The notes below the pieces were generated by a model. It was not told the origin of the DNA. It made no database searches and saw only the letters and a list, made by a program, of their open reading frames with translations. The position numbers and the translations under genes were made by a program. 23,765 bases of DNA from JACRLW01 sp050181465 (GTDB lineage: Bacteria; Planctomycetota; UBA1135; UBA2386), in NCBI GenBank assembly GCA_050181465.1, contig JBFXDD010000056.1, positions 1 through 23,765 of the forward strand, read 5' to 3'. Positions 6,035 to 13,695 of the stretch are shown piece after piece. Every line of letters starts with the position of its first letter. The stretch's first letter is position 1.

Positions 6035-8809
6035 TCAGCGCAGGGGATCGTCGCGGATCTCGAGCGTGTCGACTTCGCGCCGATCGCCGACTCGGAGGAC
6101 GACGCGGTAGGTGCCGGCCGGAGCCGGGACTCCGCCGCGCATGGAGCGCGGTGCGTGCTCGGCGAGCGCGATTGCCAGCGCTCCGCGCGCCGATTCGCGT
6201 TCGCGTGAAGCGACGCGGAATCGCAAGGGAAACGCGACACGCTGCATGCCGGAACGCAGCTCGAACTCTTCCTGCCATCGAAGTGTGCCGTCCATCGACT
6301 CCACGCTCAGCGTGGCCTTCCCGGTCCCCGGCGACTTCGACCAGACGTGCAGGTACGCGGCATTCTCGGGGTTCTTGCCGCGCTGCAGGAAACTCGGCTG
6401 TCGACGTCCGTGATCGATCACGTGCCACTTGGTCGCACGGCGCGGCGCGAGGAGTGCGAGATCGCGCGCGCGGAGCTCCGGTGTGAGTTGACCGAGTGCG
6501 CTGAGGTCGTCCGCGATCCAGAGTGCGCGGCCGTGAGTGCCCGCGATCAGGTCGTGATCGCGAGGGTGGAACACGAGATCGTGTACCGCGACCGTCGGAA
6601 GACCTTGGCCGATCGGATGCCAGATCGTGCCGCGATCGATGCTCGCAAAGGCGCCGAACTCGGTGCCGACAAAGAGCAGGTCGGCGTTCGTCGGATGCTC
6701 GCGAAGGACATACGCGCTCCCGCTGACGGGGAGATTGCCGGTGATGTCGGACCATGTCGCACCAAAGTCCTCCGTGACGAAGACGTAGGGTCGATCGTCG
6801 TCGCGACGGTGGTCGTCGATGGTGACGTAGCAGCGTCCGATCGCGCGATGCGACGGCGTGACCCGACTGATCCATGCGCCGGGCTTTGGCGAGTTTGCGA
6901 TCGATCTGAGTGACTTGCTGCACTCCTGCCATGTGCCTCCGCCGTCCCGGCTGCACTGGATCAGGCCGTCGTCCGTGCCGCACCACAGTACCTCCGGGCT
7001 GAGCGGCGACGGCCCGATCGTGACGATCGTGCAGTGGTTCTCACCGCCGGTGACCTCGCGCGTGAGGCCGCCCGACTTGGATGGATTGCGCTTGTTCGGA
7101 TCGTTGGTCGTCAGGTCCGGCCCGAGGATGCGCCATGACTCCCCGCGATCGCGCGACTCGAACAGGTGATTGTGAGCGAAGTAGATCGTGTGCGGGTCGT
7201 GCGGTGACAGCACGAGGGGTGCCGACCAATTGGCGCGAAACTGCGGCGGCAGCGGCTTGCGATCCGGTCGGTAACCGAAGAACCAGTGCTCGCCGGGATC
7301 GATCGTGTAGACGATCGGGGTCTCCGCGTAGTTCGGATCGAACCACTGCTCGAAGTTGACGAGGGTGTCCGGACTCGGCGTGATGAACCGATGCTCGCGC
7401 GTCACCAGATCGACGCACGCGGCGAAGCCGACGTGGTTCACGATGTACGCGGTCCGATTGTCGGTCGGATCGATCTGAGCGTGGAATCCGTCGCCTTCAC
7501 CGACCCACGAGCTGTGTGAGTTGAGGATGCCGCGCGGATCACGGCTGTTGCTCGGAGTCAGCCAGAGACCGTTGTCCTGGAGTCCGCCGATTACCCGGTA
7601 CGGCTCGGCGTGATCGACGCCGATCGCGTAGTACTGACCGACGGCGAGGTTCTCGAACGCGATGACGCTCTCGCCGTCGTCGATGGTGATGTGGGCACCC
7701 TGATCGGTGGCCATGTAACGGATTCGCCCATCCTGCGGCGAGATCCACAGATCGTGGTCGTCGCCGCCGCCGCCCCACCACCGCGAGATCCAAGAAGCGC
7801 CGCCGTCCTTGCTCACCTTGAACTCGCGACCCACCGAATAGATCCGCGTGGGGTCGTTCGGGTCGATCGCGACCTGACCGTGATAGAACGGCCGCACGGT
7901 GGTTCGCAGCAGATAGCGCCAGCTCTCACCGCCGTCATCGCTGCGATAGATGCCCGGTCCGGGGATCGCGAGAGTGTCGTCGAGCTGATCGCTTGCCTCC
8001 ACGGCGGCCACGACGATGTTCGGGTCGCTACGGCAGTAATCGAGATCGATCATGCCGGTTTCGCCGATCGGAAGTCCGTCGGTCAGCTTGCGCCAAGTGC
8101 GACCGCCGTCCGCGGACTTGAAGATGCCGCCGGACTTGCCGCCCGACTGCATCCACCACGGCGAGCGTCGTCGTTCGTACATCCCGCACAAGACGATCGT
8201 GGGATCGTTCGGCTGGATGACGACCTCCGTGCAACCGACTACCGGACCGTCGGGCAATCCGTCGCTGAGCTTCTCCCACGACCCGCCGCCGTCCTTCGTG
8301 AGGAAGAGGCCGCGCGAGCCGGAATCACCCCACAGCGCGCCGATCGCCGCGACGAACACGATGTTCGGATCACGCGGATGGATGGCGATGTCGGCGATCT
8401 GTCGGGTGTCCTTCAGCCCGACGTTCCGAAACGACTTGCCGCCGTCGGTCGACTTGTAGATCCCATCGCCCCAGCCGACGCTGTTGCGATTGTTCGCCTC
8501 GCCGGTGCCGACCCAGATTTGGGAGGGATCGGATTGGCAGATCGCCACGGCGCCGATCGAGCCCGAGCCGTAGCGCTCGAAGATCGGCTCGAAGGTGGTG
8601 CCGGCATTGCGCGACAAGAACACTCCTCCCGAGGCAGAGCCGATGATCACGACGCGCCAGTCGGAGTCGAGCGCGTCGATCGCCGAGATGCGGCCGCTCA
8701 TGTTCCCCGGTCCGATCCCACGCCAGCGAAGATGGCTCGTGGGGTTCGCGTCCTGAGCGACAGCGAAGTTCGTGAGGATCAGACCGAGTGCGATTCCTGC
8801 GCGCAGCAT
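6035..8809 (-). CDS. Secreted BNR/sortilin-like (VPS10-type) propeller protein
   Basis: The 924-residue exported protein has a signal peptide of about 18 residues ending AVA-Q. The rest is dominated by BNR/Asp-box repeats of the form S-x-D-x-G-x-x-W/F, for example SRNAGTTF (66-73), STDGGKSF (120-127), TKDGGGSW (171-178), SADGGRTW (232-239), SDDGGESW (290-297) and SKDGGASW (333-340). More occur in the second half (SRDRGESW, SRDGGGTW, TEDFGATW). The pattern fits two propellers of the WD40/YVTN/BNR sortilin-N-terminal-like family, with the typical GTHGRALWIADDLSALGQLT passage near the end. A beta-sandwich tail of about 100 residues ends in PAGTYRVVLRVGD, resembling FlgD-type Ig modules. BNR repeats also occur in sialidases, but I see no sialidase Arg triad or RIP motif and infer binding rather than glycosidase activity. 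Confidence 0.9.
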   Translation of the reverse strand: MLRAGIALGLILTNFAVAQDANPTSHLRWRGIGPGNMSGRISAIDALDSDWRVVIIGSASGGVFLSRNAGTTFEPIFERYGSGSIGAVAICQSDPSQIWVGTGEANNRNSVGWGDGIYKSTDGGKSFRNVGLKDTRQIADIAIHPRDPNIVFVAAIGALWGDSGSRGLFLTKDGGGSWEKLSDGLPDGPVVGCTEVVIQPNDPTIVLCGMYERRRSPWWMQSGGKSGGIFKSADGGRTWRKLTDGLPIGETGMIDLDYCRSDPNIVVAAVEASDQLDDTLAIPGPGIYRSDDGGESWRYLLRTTVRPFYHGQVAIDPNDPTRIYSVGREFKVSKDGGASWISRWWGGGGDDHDLWISPQDGRIRYMATDQGAHITIDDGESVIAFENLAVGQYYAIGVDHAEPYRVIGGLQDNGLWLTPSNSRDPRGILNSHSSWVGEGDGFHAQIDPTDNRTAYIVNHVGFAACVDLVTREHRFITPSPDTLVNFEQWFDPNYAETPIVYTIDPGEHWFFGYRPDRKPLPPQFRANWSAPLVLSPHDPHTIYFAHNHLFESRDRGESWRILGPDLTTNDPNKRNPSKSGGLTREVTGGENHCTIVTIGPSPLSPEVLWCGTDDGLIQCSRDGGGTWQECSKSLRSIANSPKPGAWISRVTPSHRAIGRCYVTIDDHRRDDDRPYVFVTEDFGATWSDITGNLPVSGSAYVLREHPTNADLLFVGTEFGAFASIDRGTIWHPIGQGLPTVAVHDLVFHPRDHDLIAGTHGRALWIADDLSALGQLTPELRARDLALLAPRRATKWHVIDHGRRQPSFLQRGKNPENAAYLHVWSKSPGTGKATLSVESMDGTLRWQEEFELRSGMQRVAFPLRFRVASRERESARGALAIALAEHAPRSMRGGVPAPAGTYRVVLRVGDRREVDTLEIRDDPLR

Positions 8810-8840
8810 GAGCGCAGGCTACCGCGTCACCACAGCACGA

Positions 8841-10202
8841 TCACTTGCGACCCAAAGTCGCGGCACCGCCGTTCGAGACGACGGCGTTGCCGGGATTCGC
8901 GCCCGGGTCGAACACGATCGCCTGGAAGTAGATCGGCAGGCCCGTCAGCGCAGTTCGGTTCGGTACCAGGAGACTCAGCCGTGCGCTACCACCGACGTTG
9001 GTCAGCTGTGGTGCACCCACGACATCGGTCAGCAGATTGCAACCGAACATGCCGATGATGCCGAGATCCAGGGGCAGCGGGATGCCGCTGAACGTCGTGT
9101 TCGAGACGCCGATGTAGAGGAACACCGACGAGTTGCTGGGCATCGAGGACACATCGACGTCGAACGACTCACCGATCCAAGGTCGATCACCGGAGCTGAG
9201 CAAGGGAGCGGTGCCATTCGTTCCGATGCAACCCGCACCGTACTGCGCAAAGGTCGCCGGCGTCGTCGAAACATAGGCCCACATGTCCGGGTTGCCGGAC
9301 AGTCCCCCGAACATGATCACGCGCTGTCGAGCGCTGTCCCAGACCATGTAGTCGTCGTAGCGGGCGGGCGGGAGGTTCGGCGGGTTGTATTGGATCCAAT
9401 CGGTTCCGTCCCATTCCCAGGTGTCAGAGCCGACGGTGCCGCCGAACATGACGACGCGGCCGCGTAGCTCATCGGTGACCATCGTGTGGTCGTAGCGCTG
9501 CGGCGGAGTCGTGTTCGGAGTGAGGGCTTGCCAATCGAGTCCGTTGAAGAACCAGGTGTCCGCGCCTTGTTGCCAACCGCTGAACAGCAGCAATCCGCCC
9601 GAGGACGGGTCATACGCCATGTCCGACGCTCGACGGGGAGTCGGAGCGCTTTGCGTGATGATCTGGCTCCAATCGATGCCGTTGTATTCCCAGGTGTCGC
9701 TGATGTCGGCGGTGCCGTCGAATCCGCCCCACATCACCACGGTGCCGCGAATCGGGTGCCACACCATCGGCTGCGAACGGAGCGATGGGGGCGAGGTCGG
9801 AGTGTTGACGAGGATCCAGTTGGTCCCATCCCACTCCCAGGTGTCGCTCAAGGCGCCGCCGCCGGTTGGAATGCCGCCGTACATCACGCAGCGACCCCGC
9901 TGCGGATCGTACGCCATGGGATGGCCGGCCCGCGCCGGCGGAATCGTCGCGGGATTGACCTGAGTCCAGGTCGTTCCGTCGAAGATCCAAGTGTCCGACT
10001 GGAAGCCGAGGCCGCCGATGTTGCCGCCGAACAGGACGATCTGATCGCGCAGCGAGTCGTACGCCATCGCGTGACCAGCACGCCCGCCCGGCACGCTGGC
10101 CGGATTGAGCGCGATCCAATCGGTCTGCGCGGAAGCATTGGAGGCGAACCACGCGCACGAAGTGAGCGCGAACCATGCGAGAGCGGACTTGTTCATGACC
10201 AT
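8841..10202 (-). CDS. Secreted Kelch-repeat beta-propeller protein with lineage C-terminal domain
   Basis: The 453-residue exported protein has a signal peptide ending ASA-Q near residue 25. Six Kelch units of 45-50 residues follow (about 41-90, 91-140, 141-190, 190-235, 236-280, 281-311). Each has the form R-x-x-H/D-x-M-x-x-D...V-x-M/L-F-G-G...D-T-W-x-x-D/N-G-x-x-W, predicting a six-bladed propeller. From YGAGCIGTNG (321-330) a beta-rich C-terminal domain of about 130 residues begins and ends close to the stop. Its pattern (short IG turn, LPLPLDL-like strand, final QAIVFDPGA strand) is shared with the FG-GAP protein at 2856-4823. There are two possible ATG starts, 10202 and 10196, with no clear Shine-Dalgarno for either. 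It is the first gene of the minus-strand run; the BNR gene follows after 31 bp. Confidence 0.9.
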   Translation of the reverse strand: MVMNKSALAWFALTSCAWFASNASAQTDWIALNPASVPGGRAGHAMAYDSLRDQIVLFGGNIGGLGFQSDTWIFDGTTWTQVNPATIPPARAGHPMAYDPQRGRCVMYGGIPTGGGALSDTWEWDGTNWILVNTPTSPPSLRSQPMVWHPIRGTVVMWGGFDGTADISDTWEYNGIDWSQIITQSAPTPRRASDMAYDPSSGGLLLFSGWQQGADTWFFNGLDWQALTPNTTPPQRYDHTMVTDELRGRVVMFGGTVGSDTWEWDGTDWIQYNPPNLPPARYDDYMVWDSARQRVIMFGGLSGNPDMWAYVSTTPATFAQYGAGCIGTNGTAPLLSSGDRPWIGESFDVDVSSMPSNSSVFLYIGVSNTTFSGIPLPLDLGIIGMFGCNLLTDVVGAPQLTNVGGSARLSLLVPNRTALTGLPIYFQAIVFDPGANPGNAVVSNGGAATLGRK

Positions 10203-10433
10203 CGAACGAGAACGAGCCCCAACGATCGCTTGGATCGTGGGTTGGATTCAGACCCCGGAGATGATCCGCCCAGGCGACGCAACGCACAAGCACATGGCAC
10301 CGTCGATCCTCTCGCCGTGACTCGCCGGCCCGGATGATTCGTGAACGTCGTCGCGAGATTGTCGCAGGTCGGGTGCGATTTGCGGCGATCGCAGCAGGCG
10401 TTCGCGAATCGTCCGGGCTAGCGTTCCCTCAAC
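10203..10433. other. Divergent intergenic region containing repeat copy 1
   Basis: This 230-bp region separates the minus-strand Kelch gene from the plus-strand glycosyltransferase, so promoters for both probably lie here. About 95 bp at the right end is repeat copy 1. I see no gene and no convincing -35/-10 pair. Confidence 0.6.
10327..10421 (+). repeat. Palindromic repeat element, copy 1 (short form)
   Basis: The left arm starts GCCCGGATGATTCGTGAACG. The right arm, read on the other strand, starts GCCCGGACGATTCGCGAACG. The two arms pair over about 44 bp with few mismatches, leaving almost no loop. The same two distinguishable arms occur in the copies at 11981-12142 and 23186-23371: arm A contains GTCGCGA...GCAGGTCG, and arm B contains GCGATCGCCGCAA. 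Here the order is A then B. The interior of the longer copies is absent, so this looks like an internally deleted derivative. It ends 12 nt before the TTG start of the next gene. Confidence 0.85.
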
Positions 10434-11951
10434 TTGCGCTCCGCATTCTTCCTCTTGCTGCTGACCGTGGGTGCAAACCTCGGGCCATGGTTGCGTCCCG
10501 ACTGGACGGGCACCGAGGGGCAGCGAGTGCTCGTGGCGCACGGGATGCTCGCGAGTGGCGAGTGGTTCGTCCCTTCGATGGGGGGCGAGCCGCTGCTGAC
10601 CAAGCCACCTCTCTACTACTGGGTGCTCGCCGCCGTGGAGAGCGTTTGCGGAATCTCGCCCGTCGCAGCGCGAGCTCCTTCGGTACTCGGGATCTGGTTT
10701 GCCGCCTTGGTCGCGTTCGGCGTGCTGTCGCGCTCGGTAGATCGTCGCGCAGCTTGGTGGGGTGCGATCGGAACGGTGCTGGCGCCCGCATTGGTTTGGC
10801 ACGGAGCGTTCGCTGAGATCGATCCGCTGTTCGCGTGCCTGGTGGCGGTCAGCGCGCTGTGGTTGGTCGACGGCACGGTTCGGTCGAGCCGCCGAACCCT
10901 GGCCCTGGCCGGCGTTGTCGGCGCCCTCGCCGTCCTGACGAAGGGGCCTCCCTTCGCGATGTTCATCGCCGGGCCGTTGGTTGTCGCGATGCGTCGCCAG
11001 GCTCGCCTGATCGCCGCGTGGTTTCTGCCGTTCTTGATCGTGCCGCTTGCGGGATTCGGCGTGATCTTCCTGCGTGCGCTCGATGCATCCGGTGCCGCAG
11101 GAGCCGCTGCATCGACCGCCGCGAGCGAGAGCGTCGGGCGAATCCTGGCGTTCGACTCAGCGAGTCTCGCCGACATTCCGCTGCACCTGTTGCGCTCACT
11201 GGCCTATGCGATGCCGTTCGCGTGGTTCTGGCTGCCGCGACTTCGCGTCCCGGTAGCCGACGCCGGCTCGAGCGCTGCGCGGCTCGTAGAGGTCGCTTGC
11301 TGGTCCGCGTACCTCGGCGCGGTGGTCGCTCTGGTGTTCTTCCCGGCGCGTCCGGCGCGGTATCTGCTGCCAGGCATTCCACTCCTGGCACCAGCGGTTG
11401 CTGCATCGATGGCGACGTTCACACGCACCGGGTGCGATGGACGCGAGTCGTCGGTGCAGTTCGCGATGCGGGGACTTGCGATCGCGATGTTGCTTGCGAT
11501 GCCGTGGCTGCCGGCCTTCGCGTCCGTTCCGTCGATTCTCGCATGGTTGGCTCTCGGATGCGCGTCATGGTTCCTACGCGGTCGCGAGGGCACTCTGGTC
11601 GCTGTTCTCGCAACGCCGGTCGTCCTGATCGGCACGGTCGTCACCGACGGCATTCGATCGCGGAGTGCGGGCCTGCGCGACGAGTCGGCGATCGCGAGGA
11701 TGCTGCGTGACTCGCTCGCTCGTCTCGGTGCGCGCGAGTTCGAGTTCCTGGGGAATCCCGGCGAGACGTTGGCGCTGCTGATGGATCCGAGTGCGCGATG
11801 GCGGGATCGAGTGTCTCGCGAGGTTCGCACCGACTTCGTCATCGAGCGAGTTCGGGACGGCGCGGATTCCGAGTTGGATCCGATGCGCTGGATCGAGCGC
11901 GAGCGTGTGCGCGGGCGCGATCGGGTGTTCGTCGTCGCGCAGCGGCGCTGA
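10434..11951 (+). CDS. GT39/ArnT-like membrane glycosyltransferase (T-E loop variant)
   Basis: The 505-residue membrane protein has about a dozen helices. It belongs to the GT-C dolichyl/polyprenyl-phosphate-mannose transferase-like group (PMT/ArnT clan), whose members use a polyprenyl-phosphate sugar donor outside the cytoplasmic membrane. The family loop after the first helix is visible as GTEGQRVLVAHGMLASGEWF, followed by TKPPLYYW and, later, LTKGPP. In ArnT-type enzymes this loop has Asp-Glu; here the pair is Thr27-Glu28, a variant shared with many bacterial homologues. The start is TTG at 10434: an in-frame TAG lies at 10419-10421, and the first membrane helix begins immediately after the TTG. 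No Shine-Dalgarno is visible. The acceptor is unknown; lipid A, a surface glycan or protein are options. Confidence 0.85.
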   Translation: MRSAFFLLLLTVGANLGPWLRPDWTGTEGQRVLVAHGMLASGEWFVPSMGGEPLLTKPPLYYWVLAAVESVCGISPVAARAPSVLGIWFAALVAFGVLSRSVDRRAAWWGAIGTVLAPALVWHGAFAEIDPLFACLVAVSALWLVDGTVRSSRRTLALAGVVGALAVLTKGPPFAMFIAGPLVVAMRRQARLIAAWFLPFLIVPLAGFGVIFLRALDASGAAGAAASTAASESVGRILAFDSASLADIPLHLLRSLAYAMPFAWFWLPRLRVPVADAGSSAARLVEVACWSAYLGAVVALVFFPARPARYLLPGIPLLAPAVAASMATFTRTGCDGRESSVQFAMRGLAIAMLLAMPWLPAFASVPSILAWLALGCASWFLRGREGTLVAVLATPVVLIGTVVTDGIRSRSAGLRDESAIARMLRDSLARLGAREFEFLGNPGETLALLMDPSARWRDRVSREVRTDFVIERVRDGADSELDPMRWIERERVRGRDRVFVVAQRR

Positions 11952-12124
11952 CCGTTCAGCGAAGAATTGCACTCGCGAGGGCCCGGACTACTCGTGAACG
12001 AGGGCGGCGATCGCCGCAACTCGCGGCCGGCTGTGTCGACATGGCCACGCTTCGGTCACGCTCCGGTCGTCGCCCGGCGCAGTCAATGTCCGGGCATCGA
12101 CCTGCGTCGATGTCGCGGCGACGG
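11952..12124. other. Convergent intergenic region filled by repeat copy 2
   Basis: The region lies between two convergent glycosyltransferase genes. From 11981 onward it consists almost entirely of repeat copy 2, which also enters the 3' end of the minus-strand gene. The preceding 29 bp show nothing recognisable. The palindrome is well placed to end transcripts from both sides. Confidence 0.6.
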
Positions 12125-12142
12125 TCACGGAGAGTCCGGGCT
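11981..12142 (-). repeat. Palindromic repeat element, copy 2 (long form, inverted)
   Basis: The left arm is GCCCGGACTACTCGTGAACG followed by GGCGATCGCCGCAA (arm B). The right arm, read on the minus strand, is GCCCGGACTCTCCGTGACCG followed by GACGCAGGTCGATG (arm A). The order is B-A, so the copy is inverted relative to copies 1 and 3. On the minus strand its interior matches copy 3 in stretches such as GCAGGTCGATG, CTGCG and CGACGACCG with AGCGT. The first 18 bases read on the minus strand encode the last five residues and the stop of the glycosyltransferase at 12125-13687. Confidence 0.85.
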
Positions 12143-13687
12143 GGCGACGGCGCGTCGGGTGCGTGCGATGATGAAGCCGAGCGTGACTGCGATGGCGAGC
12201 CAGAACGCGAACCGGAGCTTCGGGACCGGTCGCGGGGGGACCGGTGTTGCGGGCAGTTCTGCGCGATCGGCGACGATCGACAGAGTCGAACCGTCCGGCA
12301 GAGACTGCGCGAGGACGACGTGGAACTCGATCTCTGCCGGTAGCTCGGTTCGCAGTTGCTCGACGTCGGTGGTCGCGATCCAGCTCGCTCGGTCGCGATC
12401 CGTCAGTTCACGTGCGATCGCAGCGGGATCCATCGGTCGCTGAAAGCTGCCGAGCTGCACGAAGAGTCCACGCGGTGCGTCGAAGTTGCGAACTCGATCG
12501 TGCGGGAGGACTCGCACCAGGCGAGTCGCGAGCTCGTCGATCGCGGCGCTGTAGCGCAGCGCAGGCGTCGCCGCGTCGAAGCGAACGAGATACACCCACG
12601 CCGATGTGCCGAGGACTACGACCGCGATCGTCGCACCGATCAGCGTGCGTCGCTCCGACCAGCGCTGGGTCAGGTTCGCGACCTCGCGACCGGCGAGTAG
12701 TGCGGCGGCGGGGATGAGGGGGAACAGGTGCTCGAACCGGTTCTCGGCGGCGATCGAGAAGATCAGGACTCCGAGAAGGATCTGGCCGGTCAGACACCGT
12801 GCGAGGGAATCGCTCTCCGCATGACGGCGGCGGAACGTCCGCACGATCCCGACGATCGCGAACAAACTCATCGGCGCCATCCGCGTCAGAAACCAGGCGG
12901 TGGGTCGCGTGAAGCGCGCGCCGGGTGCGCCGAAGTCGTCTTTCGTGCCGAGGGCGTGGCCGACGAGCTCGTCGTTGATGAGCTTGGCAAAGGCTCGGCC
13001 GTCGGTGGCGTAGTTCGCGAGGAGGAACCAGCCGCCGACGATCGCGAGCATGATCGCGGCGCCGAGCAGGTGAGCGCTCGCCGGTCCGTAGCGAAGCTGC
13101 ACGCGATCGCGCCAAAACAGCATCGGATGGATCGGTAACGCGAGCAGGATGCCCAGCGGCCCTTTCGTCATGGTCGCGGCTGCGCCGGCGAGCCAGAACC
13201 ACACGAAGCTACGGCGTCGTTCCAGCGCTTCGTGAGCGAGGACCAGGCCGAGGAAGACGAAGGCCTGGAACAGCGCGTCGGTTCGCAGCAGCAAGACCTG
13301 TCGGAAGCCGAGCAACGATGCGAAGTAGAGGATGCCGGCCCAAAGTCCCGCAGTTGGTCCGTAGCGACGTGCGCCGACGACGAGGATCAAGAGCGCGATT
13401 CCGAGTGTGCCGAGCCAGCTCGGGAGACTCATCGCGATGCGATCGGGGGCCCCGTGCCCCAGCACCCCGATCGCTCCGAGCCAGTTGAAGAGGGGCGGCT
13501 TCGAAGCGAAGTTGCCTTCGGTGTCTTCCTGCGCGAGCCAATGTCCGTTCTCGACGATGTCGAAGATGTAGGCGGCGACACGCTCCTGATCGCGTGTCGT
13601 GATGTCGGTGGGTGCAGCGAGTCGTGCGATGAAGACGACGAGCCACGCCGCGACGACGAGCAGAACGTAGACGAGGGGTCGACGCAT
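12125..13687 (-). CDS. GT39/ArnT-like membrane glycosyltransferase (D-Q loop variant)
   Basis: The 520-residue polytopic protein of the PMT/ArnT clan has its N-terminal helix at about 5-22 and the family loop TTRDQERVAAYIFDIVENGHW, then FASKPPLFNW. In place of the canonical Asp-Glu pair there is Asp33-Gln34, followed by Glu35. A later MTKGPLG matches the KGP motif of the group. The soluble C-terminal region (about 385-480) is followed by a last helix and a basic tail. It starts 8 bp after the stop of the GT39 gene upstream and belongs to the minus-strand operon from 16768. The last residues and TGA come from repeat copy 2, so the original C-terminus may have been replaced. The sugar and acceptor are unknown. 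Confidence 0.88.
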   Translation of the reverse strand: MRRPLVYVLLVVAAWLVVFIARLAAPTDITTRDQERVAAYIFDIVENGHWLAQEDTEGNFASKPPLFNWLGAIGVLGHGAPDRIAMSLPSWLGTLGIALLILVVGARRYGPTAGLWAGILYFASLLGFRQVLLLRTDALFQAFVFLGLVLAHEALERRRSFVWFWLAGAAATMTKGPLGILLALPIHPMLFWRDRVQLRYGPASAHLLGAAIMLAIVGGWFLLANYATDGRAFAKLINDELVGHALGTKDDFGAPGARFTRPTAWFLTRMAPMSLFAIVGIVRTFRRRHAESDSLARCLTGQILLGVLIFSIAAENRFEHLFPLIPAAALLAGREVANLTQRWSERRTLIGATIAVVVLGTSAWVYLVRFDAATPALRYSAAIDELATRLVRVLPHDRVRNFDAPRGLFVQLGSFQRPMDPAAIARELTDRDRASWIATTDVEQLRTELPAEIEFHVVLAQSLPDGSTLSIVADRAELPATPVPPRPVPKLRFAFWLAIAVTLGFIIARTRRAVASPDSP

Positions 13688-13695
13688 GTGCGCGT

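Noticed and set aside
6035..8809. Sialidase/neuraminidase assignment for the BNR protein
   Set aside because: Asp-boxes alone are structural. I could not find the RIP motif, catalytic Arg triad or Tyr/Glu pair of sialidases, and the overall pattern fits the sortilin-like binding family better.
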